DNA of 9,193 nucleotides from Thermoproteota archaeon (lineage in GTDB: Archaea; Korarchaeota; Korarchaeia; Korarchaeales; Korarchaeaceae): assembly GCA_021158805.1 (NCBI GenBank), contig JAGGTZ010000015.1, positions 1-9,193 on the forward strand, in the 5' to 3' direction. A program made the position numbers and the translations under genes. The notes beneath the pieces were generated by a model. That model saw only the letters and a list, made by a program, of their open reading frames with translations. It was not told the DNA's origin and searched no databases. Shown piece after piece: positions 1 through 6,315 of the stretch (position 1 is its first letter; every line of letters begins with the position of its first letter).

Positions 1-211
1 CTAAGATACCCAGTATGGCCGCTATTATAGCGATGAATATGAATATCGTGTAAAACTGTCTCTTCAGGTATGCATTGGCACCTTCTTGGATGTATGAAGC
101 TATTGCGACCATTTCAGGTGTACCTGGATCTTCCCTAACAACTAGGTAGTAGATCAGGGCGACGACCAGTATGCCTAAGATTCCCACGATTGTAGGGATC
201 GCTTCTAGCAT
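1..211 (-). CDS. hppA: Membrane-bound proton/sodium-pumping pyrophosphatase, N-terminal fragment
   Basis: Reading the minus strand from the ATG at 211 gives 70 residues, cut by the left window edge. The protein begins with a hydrophobic segment (about residues 5-25), then a short acidic loop, then the stretch IQEGANAYLKRQF (41-53), then another hydrophobic segment. The EGANAYLKRQ block after the first membrane helix is the recognisable N-terminal signature of membrane-bound pyrophosphatases, which hydrolyse pyrophosphate and pump H+ or Na+ across the membrane; the full family is usually 650-800 residues, so about nine tenths is missing. The start is supported by GAGGTGA (complement of 216-222) four bases before the ATG. 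The catalytic and ion-selectivity residues lie outside the window, so the pumped ion and potassium dependence cannot be called. The gene follows guaA on the same strand after 88 bases with its own promoter-like box. Confidence 0.85.
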   Translation of the reverse strand, partial: MLEAIPTIVGILGILVVALIYYLVVREDPGTPEMVAIASYIQEGANAYLKRQFYTIFIFIAIIAAILGIL

Positions 212-286
212 ACAATCACCTCTACTTCAAGCTCAGTATACCACTGATCGCGGATCAACGATTTTAGGGATTTTCCCGAAAGTAAA

Positions 287-294
287 TTTAAAAA
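287..294 (-). promoter_or_regulatory. TATA-like promoter box for hppA
   Basis: On the minus strand this reads TTTTTAAA, a good archaeal TATA box, in the 88-base gap between guaA and hppA. Transcription would start near 264, giving a leader of about 50 bases that includes the hppA Shine-Dalgarno site. Just downstream is a short inverted repeat GGGA-AAA-TCCC (267-277). The same T-rich stretch could also act as an intrinsic terminator for guaA; the sequence does not decide between the two. Confidence 0.45.
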
Positions 295-299
295 TGTGA

Positions 300-1826
300 T
301 CAACAGGGCTCGATCGTACTGGGGGGTTTTGTCGTAATTGAGTAGGTGACCATAGTCACTTCAGGAATTATAGACGTTATTCTCTTCGAGATCTTTTCTA
401 GCACATGATAGGGGATCCTGTACCAGCCAGCCGTCATGGCGTCCTCGCTCTCCACTATCCTAACTGTGACTATGTAGCCATCAACACGAGCATCCCCCTT
501 AACGCCCACCCACTTGTCATCACCAACGACAGCAAACGCTTGCCAGACCTCATTATAGAGACCTTCCTCCCTTAACACTTCTTCAACAATGCTCGAGGCC
601 TCTCTTACGATGCGGAGCTTCTCCTCAGTGACTTCACCGATTACTCTGACAGCTAGACCCGGACCTGGGAATGGATGCCTCTCAACTAGCTTCTTTGGGA
701 GTCCCAGCTCTGCTGCTATTCTCCTTACTTCGTCCTTATAGAGGAATTTCAAGGGCTCTATAACTTTAGCTTCAAGCCATTCCGGCAAGCCAGCGACATT
801 ATGATGGCTCTTTATTCTATCGGCACCCGGCTCACGACCACTCTCTATAATGTCAGGATAGAGAGTCCCTTGAACGAAGCAGTCGAACTCCTTTCCCTCT
901 AAAGCTTCAATAAACACCTTAATGAATAGTTCTCCTATTATCTTCCTCTTCTCTTCACAGCTAGTTACCCCTCTCAGAGAGGAGAGGAATTTATCGGAGG
1001 CATCTACATATATGGGGTTTATACTCATCTCTTTCAAGGTCTTTAAGACCTCTTCTGGCTCATTCTTCCTCAAAAGACCATGATTGACAAATATAGAGGT
1101 CAATCTATCTCCAGCAACTTTATTCACTAATACCGTCGCTACTGTCGAGTCTATTCCTCCACTAACAGCTGACAATATGCTCTTACAGTCTTTTACTTCC
1201 CTCCTAAGTTCTTCAAGTATTGTGGAGAGGATTGCCTCGGTGGACCAGTTCCTCTCCGATTTTGAGATGCTCAATGCGAAGTTCTTCAGGAGAATCTGGC
1301 CCTTAGGAGTATGTTTGACCTCTGGATGAAACTGTACACCGTAAATTTCCTTCTTCCGATGTCTAAATGCCGCCACATAGCCATTTTCCGATAAGGCAGT
1401 GACGCTTAACTCCTGAGGTACCTTAGAGATGTGATCAGAGTGGCTCATCCAGACGATCTCTTCTTCATCCCAACCATCGAAGATGCCCTTTTTCTCCAGT
1501 ATCTTAACCTTAGTGGGCCCATATTCGCCCCTCGACTTAACTATGTGCCCTCCCAGCTTCTTGGCTATGAGTTGAAATCCATAGCAGATGCCTAATATGG
1601 GGATATCCAGATCAAATATCCAATCACCGACAGAGGGAGCTCCTGGCTCGTAGACGCTACTCGGTCCGCCGGAGAGTATTATTGCGGTAGGATTCAGCTT
1701 CTCTATCTGCTCCTTCTCTGCCATAATGTAGGGCAGGATCTCAGCGTAGATTCCCAAGTCCCTTATCCTCCTAGCGATCAGGTGGGCGTACTGCCCACCG
1801 AAGTTTATCACGATAACTCCTCTCAT
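300..1826 (-). CDS. guaA: GMP synthase (glutamine-hydrolysing), fused amidotransferase and synthetase
   Basis: 508 residues. It makes GMP from XMP, ATP and glutamine in the cytoplasm, the last step of guanine nucleotide synthesis. The N-terminal class I glutamine amidotransferase domain (about 1-190) has the nucleophile Cys81 in GICYGFQ and the His167/Glu169 pair in QFHPEV. The ATP-pyrophosphatase domain follows, with the P-loop SGGIDS at 222-227. The C-terminal dimerisation domain has RHPFPGPGLAVRV (383-395) and the KPPSTIE tail (500-506). Length matches fused bacterial and crenarchaeal enzymes; many euryarchaea instead encode the two domains as separate genes. The final residues are EPC where the family commonly ends in EWE. 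The ATG lies one base after the tldE stop, with a weak AGGT ten bases upstream, so the gene is probably translated from the tldD-tldE-guaA transcript. Confidence 0.98.
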   Translation of the reverse strand: MRGVIVINFGGQYAHLIARRIRDLGIYAEILPYIMAEKEQIEKLNPTAIILSGGPSSVYEPGAPSVGDWIFDLDIPILGICYGFQLIAKKLGGHIVKSRGEYGPTKVKILEKKGIFDGWDEEEIVWMSHSDHISKVPQELSVTALSENGYVAAFRHRKKEIYGVQFHPEVKHTPKGQILLKNFALSISKSERNWSTEAILSTILEELRREVKDCKSILSAVSGGIDSTVATVLVNKVAGDRLTSIFVNHGLLRKNEPEEVLKTLKEMSINPIYVDASDKFLSSLRGVTSCEEKRKIIGELFIKVFIEALEGKEFDCFVQGTLYPDIIESGREPGADRIKSHHNVAGLPEWLEAKVIEPLKFLYKDEVRRIAAELGLPKKLVERHPFPGPGLAVRVIGEVTEEKLRIVREASSIVEEVLREEGLYNEVWQAFAVVGDDKWVGVKGDARVDGYIVTVRIVESEDAMTAGWYRIPYHVLEKISKRITSIIPEVTMVTYSITTKPPSTIEPC

Positions 1827-1827
1827 G

Positions 1828-3144
1828 CTACCCGGGACCTGCCACTTTCGCCTTAAACCTTATCGATCCCCCTCTAAGGGATTGAACGGTTATTATATCA
1901 TCTCCGATTCCATCTATGGATTTAAGCATATCCATCAGGGTGAAAGCCATATTTGTCTGTCTGAGTGACTTAGTGATCTCACCGTTCTCGACCAAGAATG
2001 CCGTCTCAGCGAGCCCGCTGAACTCTCCATTTGCCAGATTAGGAGTATCGAATGTAAATGAGACGAGTATGCCTCTCTTAACGTCTAGTAGGTCTCCTCT
2101 GCTCATCTTTAGGTCAGGGGCCTCTATCGACACGGTATGTGCACCAACCATTGGGAGCTTATTATAGCCCCTCACCGCATTGCCTGTACTCTCCTTGCCC
2201 TCTTTCATAGCAGTATACCAGTTGTATATGGGGCTCCTGAAGGTTCCCCTCTCTATTACACATGTCTTGCGAGTGGGGATCCCCTCATCATCGAAGCTAG
2301 AGCTTCCTGTAGCCCACGGAATCCTACCATCATCTACTATGCTTATTCGATTATCTGCTATCTCCTTACCTAATTTATCGGAGAGAAAACTCCTTCCGTA
2401 TTGGATATTCTCGGCATTAGCTGCTGAGTCCACGAGAAACGGAATTATGTTCACTTGAGCTTTAGGCTCCAAGATCACGGGGAGTTCCTCAACACCTATC
2501 GTGGTGGAATCAAGTACCTTAATCGCCATATTACCAGCGTTTCGGCCCAACTCCTCTGGTTTTAAGTGGCCCAAGTACCTTCCATCAGCGAAATCTAGGC
2601 TTGATCCCCTCCTGTCACCATCTTTGCTGGCAACCTCTAAGAAGACGCTAAATGATGTCCTCTCTTCCCTTACATCCGTACCTTTAGAGCTGTATATCTC
2701 TATCTCATAATAACTTGCCTCCAGCCTCCCATTTACCGAGACAACCTTCGGAGAGACTCTGGAGGACTCTATGGCGCTCATAAGGAGTGAGGATGCTTCT
2801 TCTACGCTTAAGTTCTTGATCTTGGGATCGAGAAGTCCCTCCATTAGTGTGACGGGCCTAGGTTCAGGTAATCCCTTAAAGTCTGGATCAGGAGGTGCCG
2901 CTTTAGCGTTCTTAAGGGCTTCTTCTCCCACATCCTTTCCTTCTCTCGGGTTAGAAGCATATGCGAATCCTAGTTTATTTCCTAATGAGACACGGACACC
3001 TAAGCCTGTAAATCTGATTGAACTTGCGGTCTTAATCGCTCCTTTCTCCACAGATATTGATATGGTCCTGCCTCTCACCTGAAAGGCCTCCGCTTCCTCC
3101 GCACCTTCTGTCAAGGCTATCCTAACTGCATCCTCTCCCAGCAT
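1828..3144 (-). CDS. pmbA: TldE/PmbA-type metalloprotease-like subunit
   Basis: 438 residues of the TldD/PmbA (PF01523) family. In E. coli, TldD and TldE form a heterodimeric protease that acts on microcin B17 and the CcdA antitoxin; archaeal substrates are unknown. This copy is the TldE type. It aligns by eye with the neighbouring TldD across the central domain (shared VDD...DDEG pattern at about 270-288), but the TldD zinc helix HExxGH is replaced by LVDSAA (237-242), so it should not bind the catalytic zinc. N-terminal residues SISVEKGAIKTA (29-40) and GLGVRVSLGNKLGFAY (47-62) are typical of the family. Its ATG directly abuts the tldD stop (no spacer) and is preceded by a purine-rich GGGGGGAGGT (complement of 3147-3156) inside the end of tldD, consistent with coupled translation of a stoichiometric pair. 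Confidence 0.93.
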   Translation of the reverse strand: MLGEDAVRIALTEGAEEAEAFQVRGRTISISVEKGAIKTASSIRFTGLGVRVSLGNKLGFAYASNPREGKDVGEEALKNAKAAPPDPDFKGLPEPRPVTLMEGLLDPKIKNLSVEEASSLLMSAIESSRVSPKVVSVNGRLEASYYEIEIYSSKGTDVREERTSFSVFLEVASKDGDRRGSSLDFADGRYLGHLKPEELGRNAGNMAIKVLDSTTIGVEELPVILEPKAQVNIIPFLVDSAANAENIQYGRSFLSDKLGKEIADNRISIVDDGRIPWATGSSSFDDEGIPTRKTCVIERGTFRSPIYNWYTAMKEGKESTGNAVRGYNKLPMVGAHTVSIEAPDLKMSRGDLLDVKRGILVSFTFDTPNLANGEFSGLAETAFLVENGEITKSLRQTNMAFTLMDMLKSIDGIGDDIITVQSLRGGSIRFKAKVAGPG

Positions 3145-4503
3145 CTACCTCCCCCCGAAGACTAGCTCCTTAACCCTGATATGCGGAGAACCAGTAGTAA
3201 CTGGTACAAACTGACCGTGCTTTCCACAGGTGCCGGGATCCATCTCCAAATCCTTACCTACTGCATCTACGTTATGAAGGATCTCTAACGTCATTCCAGC
3301 TATAGCCACCTCCCTCAGCCTTTCTTTCAGCTCTCCATCCTTTATTAGCCACCCACCCTCTGCTTTGAACATGAATTGGCCTTTTGCAGGGTCTGTATAT
3401 CCATAAACAGCTCCTATTGCGTAAATGCCCTCCTTAATCTCCGATAACATTTCCTCAAAGGTCCAATCTCCCCTATCTATGTAAGTGTTGGACATCCTGA
3501 CTAAGGGCGGATGATCATAGCTCATAGATCTAGCATTCCCAGTTAACCTCGTCTTAAGCCTATAAGCGCTCTCAAGACTTGTCATGAAGCTTGTCAGTAC
3601 TCCATCCTTCACTATATATTTCTTCTTAGCCTCAGAACCCTCATCATCATACCTGTAGCTGCCGTATAACCCTTCCCAGGTCGGGTCATCGACCACGCTT
3701 ACCATATCTGAACCAACGCTCTGCCCTATTTTTCCGGTTAGGATGCTTTGATCGCTTAGTACGCTGTCTCCCTCTGCAGCATGACCGAAGGCCTCATGGA
3801 TGAATACTCCAGCCAGTCTGGGATCTAATATAGAGGGAAATTTACCTGGAGGAGATGGTTTCGCTGCTAGAGCCTCTATAGCCCTTCTAGCTGCCTCTTC
3901 ACCTAAATTTAAGCCTTCTAATATCTCAAGTCCCCCAGCTCCCGCTTTAGACTCGAACGCACTCTCAGTAATCCCACTTTCGTAGGCATATATTTGTGCG
4001 GACATTCTCACCCTACTTATCCTCTGGGACATAGAGGTTCCGAGGGAATTCATTATGCGGACATCCCTTAACGAGTCCAAGTACAACACATTTCTATTCC
4101 TCACTCTCTCGTATCTTCTAGCTTGATCGTCCTGTTCTTTTATTAAATTAAGCTTCTCCTCTGGCCCTATCTCCCATGGAGGCTTCTTGGACTTCGTCTC
4201 AAATTTCCCAGCGAATGAAGGCCATTCAGGTTCTACTCGTTCGGGCCACTTCGAGGAGAGCTTGGCTAGCTTCACAGAATCTTTAACTGCCTTTTCCAGG
4301 TCTTCAAGAGAGCTAGCTACTCCGAATCCCCATCCTCCCTCGAACAATGACCTAACGCTGATCCTATATTCATTCCCACTAGAAAATTCTCTAACAACGC
4401 CATCTACCACCCTGATAACTGTATGGAGGGACTTTTCCTCCCTTACCTCTACGAAATCCACCCCTTCATCCAAAGCGAGGGAGATGGCTTTCTCCAATTC
4501 CAT
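3145..4503 (-). CDS. tldD: TldD zinc metalloprotease subunit
   Basis: 452 residues from the ATG at 4503. It is the catalytic partner of TldE. The zinc motif HEAFGH is at residues 236-241 (ligands His236 and His240/241 region, Glu237 as general base) and the expected third ligand is Cys426 in DPGTCGKHGQ. The N-terminal domain (MELEKAISLALDEGVDFVEVREE) and the VDDPTWEG and DDEG motifs fit the family. The reading frame stays open 90 bases further upstream to 4593, but I chose 4503: this is where family similarity begins, the upstream segment would be antisense to the conserved N-terminal cysteines of the divergent CxxCxxCC gene, and a TATA-like TTAAAATA lies 22-29 bases before 4503, as expected for a leaderless archaeal mRNA. 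No Shine-Dalgarno site precedes it. First gene of the tldD-tldE-guaA operon. Confidence 0.95.
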   Translation of the reverse strand: MELEKAISLALDEGVDFVEVREEKSLHTVIRVVDGVVREFSSGNEYRISVRSLFEGGWGFGVASSLEDLEKAVKDSVKLAKLSSKWPERVEPEWPSFAGKFETKSKKPPWEIGPEEKLNLIKEQDDQARRYERVRNRNVLYLDSLRDVRIMNSLGTSMSQRISRVRMSAQIYAYESGITESAFESKAGAGGLEILEGLNLGEEAARRAIEALAAKPSPPGKFPSILDPRLAGVFIHEAFGHAAEGDSVLSDQSILTGKIGQSVGSDMVSVVDDPTWEGLYGSYRYDDEGSEAKKKYIVKDGVLTSFMTSLESAYRLKTRLTGNARSMSYDHPPLVRMSNTYIDRGDWTFEEMLSEIKEGIYAIGAVYGYTDPAKGQFMFKAEGGWLIKDGELKERLREVAIAGMTLEILHNVDAVGKDLEMDPGTCGKHGQFVPVTTGSPHIRVKELVFGGR

Positions 4504-4508
4504 AGGTG

Positions 4509-4516
4509 TTTTAATG
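4509..4516 (+). promoter_or_regulatory. TATA box of divergent CxxCxxCC gene
   Basis: TTTTAATG lies at -29 to -22 relative to the ATG at 4538, again the leaderless geometry. An in-frame ATG (4514) falls inside this box, which argues against 4514 as the real start. Confidence 0.55.
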
Positions 4517-4518
4517 AG

Positions 4519-4526
4519 TAGCGCTA
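4519..4526. promoter_or_regulatory. Palindrome TAGCGCTA between the two divergent TATA boxes
   Basis: A perfect 8-base palindrome (TAGCGCTA) occupies the centre of the 34-base divergent promoter and touches the tldD TATA box. A dimeric regulator bound here would block both promoters. The role as an operator is inference; only the palindrome and its position are seen. Confidence 0.35.
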
Positions 4527-4532
4527 TTTTAA
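4525..4532 (-). promoter_or_regulatory. TATA box of tldD-tldE-guaA operon
   Basis: On the minus strand this reads TTAAAATA and lies at -29 to -22 relative to the A of the tldD ATG at 4503, the standard spacing for an archaeal leaderless transcript whose first base is the start codon. It sits only nine bases from the oppositely directed TATA box of the CxxCxxCC gene. Confidence 0.6.
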
Positions 4533-4537
4533 CAGTA

Positions 4538-4900
4538 ATGATCTGCCTCAAGGGCTGCTTCCTCTGCTGTTTAGACACCGAGATGATCCTCACGGAAGAG
4601 GATATAAGGAGATTAGAGTCCTTGGGCTACGAAAGAGAGGACTTTTCCGAGTTTAGAGATGGTTTTATCAGGCTTAAGAATGTCGATGGGAGGTGCTTCT
4701 TCCTAAAAGATGGTAAGTGTTCCATATACGAGTATAGACCACTGGGCTGCAGGGCATACCCTGTTATATTTGATCTCTCATCGGGGAAGTGTACTCTAGA
4801 TGAGTTGTGCCCAGCCAGGCAGACTGTGAGCGAAGAAGAGTTAGAAGAAAAGTGTAGACTCGTTAAGAGAGTTTTGAAAGACATAGGAATCCTTACTTAA
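4538..4900 (+). CDS. CxxCxxCC (YkgJ-type) Fe-S/zinc-binding protein
   Basis: 120 residues, very cysteine-rich: Cys3, Cys7, Cys10, Cys11, Cys53, Cys61, Cys71, Cys85, Cys91 and Cys106. The order matches the PF03692 (YkgJ) family: an N-terminal cysteine cluster followed by TEMILTEEDIRRLE (14-27), then GRCFFLKDGKCSIYEYRPLG with CR.YP (51-75), then a final C-x5-C (85-91). The family is thought to bind zinc or an Fe-S cluster; its biochemical role is not established. The N-terminal cluster here reads C-x3-C-x2-CC, one residue longer in its first gap than the family name implies. I start at 4538 because the TATA-like box ends 22 bases upstream; an in-frame ATG at 4514 would add eight residues but lies within that box. 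Divergent from tldD; its stop codon overlaps the fdhE stop. Confidence 0.85.
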   Translation: MICLKGCFLCCLDTEMILTEEDIRRLESLGYEREDFSEFRDGFIRLKNVDGRCFFLKDGKCSIYEYRPLGCRAYPVIFDLSSGKCTLDELCPARQTVSEEELEEKCRLVKRVLKDIGILT

Positions 4901-5781
4901 TCTTCCTTAGATTCCTGAGCTTCTGATAAAATCTCTTCAGCCATTTCATCTAGCTTGAAAGTCCATACGGGGTATAGATCCCTCGGTATGCTTTCCTCAA
5001 CAAGCTCTTCATCAACTACCTTCCAATAGTTGCTACATACTCTGCAAATGTAGAGCCTAAACCTTCCTCCGTCAACTTGATGGATTTCTATCATTCTCTT
5101 ATCTTCATTACCGCAGAAGGGGCATGTAAGCATTTGAAATGGCCACTCCATTCCACACATTTCACACTTCAGGAATTGTCCCCTATCCCTCGCTATGTAA
5201 CCGGTCCTAGTATAACTACCGCAAATGGGACAGAAGCCATTATGCCATTTATTAACGTCCATCTTTCCCTCTACCAAGAGTCTTATGGCTTTAAAGACTG
5301 GTTGTACCGTCCAGAGCGCTAAAGCTTGTATTAAGTCCACTTCTACGTCTAATTTTGAGGCCACCTCTTTGACGTAATTAGGTTCTTCAGTCAAGGACGA
5401 TTCTGCTAACTTCCTGATGTCAAGATCTTCCCCATCTAAGGATTCCTTTACCTTCTCTAATTCTGTTGAGAGGCCCTTCCTATGCTTTAGGACCACCTCG
5501 ATTACCTCGGCCATTATGTTCCTCCAAGTTGCTTGATCCAAGGTAGGTATGCCAGTTATCTCAGTGAGGGGCTTTTCTCCTCCTTCAATCTCCTTAGACT
5601 TTTCTACTATCTTATCTGGATTTTCTATCTTTTCCCGAACCGATCCAGAGAGTTCATCCCTGAGAAGAAGTAAATCAGCATAGAATAGGAGGGAGGGCTC
5701 GAGATTAGGGTCTTCAGACGATAGTCTCTCTACAGCGTTCAATAGTAGTTCGAACTTCTTCTCCATACCGATATCACACAT
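4897..5781 (-). CDS. fdhE: FdhE-like formate dehydrogenase accessory protein
   Basis: 294 residues from the ATG at 5781. The C-terminal half carries four CxxC pairs, Cys184/187 (CPICG), Cys206/209 (CEMCG), Cys220/223 (CPFCG) and Cys246/249 (CRVC), forming two rubredoxin-like metal knuckles, with the EWPF and YWKVVD motifs between and after them. This arrangement and the length (E. coli FdhE is about 309) point to FdhE, which binds immature molybdenum or tungsten formate dehydrogenase catalytic subunits and assists their maturation. The N-terminal half is helical and charged, as in the family. Start is uncertain: a TTG codon directly precedes the ATG at 5781, and a further ATG lies at 5766; I prefer 5781 because a TATA-like box lies about 20-27 bases upstream. 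No formate dehydrogenase gene is visible in the window, so the client may be another molybdopterin enzyme. It converges on the CxxCxxCC gene with overlapping stops. Confidence 0.82.
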   Translation of the reverse strand: MCDIGMEKKFELLLNAVERLSSEDPNLEPSLLFYADLLLLRDELSGSVREKIENPDKIVEKSKEIEGGEKPLTEITGIPTLDQATWRNIMAEVIEVVLKHRKGLSTELEKVKESLDGEDLDIRKLAESSLTEEPNYVKEVASKLDVEVDLIQALALWTVQPVFKAIRLLVEGKMDVNKWHNGFCPICGSYTRTGYIARDRGQFLKCEMCGMEWPFQMLTCPFCGNEDKRMIEIHQVDGGRFRLYICRVCSNYWKVVDEELVEESIPRDLYPVWTFKLDEMAEEILSEAQESKED

Positions 5782-5800
5782 CAAGACCGGCTTTCCAGCT

Positions 5801-5808
5801 ATTAAGTT
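5801..5808 (-). promoter_or_regulatory. TATA-like box for fdhE
   Basis: Minus-strand AACTTAAT, preceded by a run of A, sits at about -27 to -20 relative to the ATG at 5781, fitting leaderless transcription. No Shine-Dalgarno sequence precedes the gene, which agrees. The box is a poorer match than those of tldD and hppA. Confidence 0.4.
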
Positions 5809-6121
5809 TTTTCGTGCTCGATTTCTGATGTATGTAAATCTAGAGACCGTCCCCGAATGAGGCTCTCATATGTGGGCATGGAGTTATGTTTATACTGTGA
5901 AGGGCATACCCCTCAATGACACTCCGGCTTATTCTTGTCCAAATTACCTACTAGCATGGATCTCCTTCACATACTCCTTAGAAGAGGTTATGTAAATCAA
6001 TAACGCTATAGTTAAGTCCCATTAATCGAGTTTAGATACGAGTTAGCTTAGTTGGGCATCTCCTCCCTTTTCCATTTAGTTTATTGGAGCAGTGAGAAAC
6101 CAGAGTGGGATGGAGACAGGT

Positions 6122-6137
6122 GAAAATCCCCATTTTC
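6122..6137. repeat. Perfect inverted repeat upstream of qmo-like operon
   Basis: GAAAAT and ATTTTC flank a CCCC spacer, giving a perfect 6-base arm palindrome about 120-135 bases before the likely transcription start. It could be an activator or repressor site, or a weak hairpin; function is inferred. Confidence 0.4.
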
Positions 6138-6154
6138 CATACTTTAATCTTTTT

Positions 6155-6228
6155 CCAAATGAATTATACCAAAATTTATTGATACTGGGGCCAATATTTT
6201 ATAAATACTCTTAAATTAGCTCATTTGG
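6155..6228. repeat. Split 8-base inverted repeat around an upstream TATA-like stretch
   Basis: CCAAATGA (6155-6162) is matched by its exact reverse complement TCATTTGG (6221-6228), 58 bases apart. The enclosed DNA is AT-rich and contains TTTATAAATA (6198-6207). The arrangement would suit paired operator half-sites, but chance cannot be excluded. Confidence 0.3.
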
Positions 6229-6257
6229 GTAAGAGAAACCTGTTTTTGGTCATGTGA

Positions 6258-6270
6258 ATATTTTTAAGAA
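6258..6270 (+). promoter_or_regulatory. Probable TATA box of qmo-like operon
   Basis: AATATTTTTAAGA is a good archaeal TATA element centred about 52 bases before the qmoC ATG, predicting a transcript start near 6290 and a leader of about 26 bases that includes the AGGTG ribosome site. A second TATA-like stretch, TTTATAAATA at 6198-6207, could give a longer leader. Confidence 0.5.
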
Positions 6271-6304
6271 AATTAATAGGACAATACGGACAGAGAATAC
6301 CGGT

Positions 6305-6309
6305 AGGTG
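6305..6309 (+). promoter_or_regulatory. Ribosome binding site deciding the qmoC start
   Basis: AGGTG lies six bases before the ATG at 6316. It overlaps the in-frame GTG at 6307, which has no such site of its own, so the ATG is the better start. TGTCC (6308-6312), overlapping the site, can pair with either of two upstream GGACA copies (6279-6283, 6288-6292). Confidence 0.5.
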
Positions 6310-6315
6310 TCCATT

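Larger units (their letters stand above)
5785..6315. other. Intergenic region between divergent fdhE and qmo-like operon
   Basis: About 530 bases with no gene I can support. The left part (5810-6070) is of average composition and holds a short ATGAG-GCT-CTCAT hairpin (5857-5869) and one unconvincing 41-codon open frame (5870-5995). The right part (6120-6280) is strongly AT-rich, with two TATA-like stretches (6198-6207 and 6258-6270), a perfect inverted repeat GAAAAT-CCCC-ATTTTC (6122-6137), a split inverted repeat CCAAATGA/TCATTTGG (6155-6162 and 6221-6228), and three copies of TTTTCCA (6068, 6133, 6151). I found no tRNA, box C/D RNA or CRISPR repeat. The length is unusual against the tightly packed genes elsewhere here, suggesting regulatory content or a lost gene. 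Confidence 0.6.

Noticed and set aside
1084..3082. Several plus-strand open frames of 60-100 codons within guaA and tldE
   Set aside because: They are antisense to strongly conserved genes, have no ribosome sites or recognisable domains, and look like codon-bias shadows.
4187..4537. Upstream extension of the CxxCxxCC gene, as an open frame running through tldD on the plus strand
   Set aside because: This part is antisense to conserved tldD sequence and shows no family similarity; only the portion from 4538 matches the CxxCxxCC family.
4504..4593. Thirty-residue N-terminal extension of TldD to an ATG at 4593
   Set aside because: It lies beyond the point where TldD similarity begins, would cross the divergent promoter and run antisense to the conserved cysteines of the opposite gene, and a leaderless promoter fits the start at 4503.
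5077..5322. Plus-strand open frame inside fdhE
   Set aside because: It is antisense to the metal-binding CxxC region of FdhE, which explains the open frame.
5870..5995. 41-codon open frame starting MWAWSYVYTVKG
   Set aside because: No ribosome site or TATA-like box at a fitting distance, no recognised family, and an open frame of this length is expected by chance; a decayed gene remnant cannot be excluded.
6307..6315. GTG start three codons upstream for the QmoC-like gene
   Set aside because: It has no ribosome site and overlaps the AGGTG that serves the ATG at 6316.
5785..6315. Possible tRNA, box C/D RNA or CRISPR repeat in the long intergenic region
   Set aside because: No T-loop signature, no paired C and D boxes at a suitable distance, and no regularly spaced repeats were found by eye.
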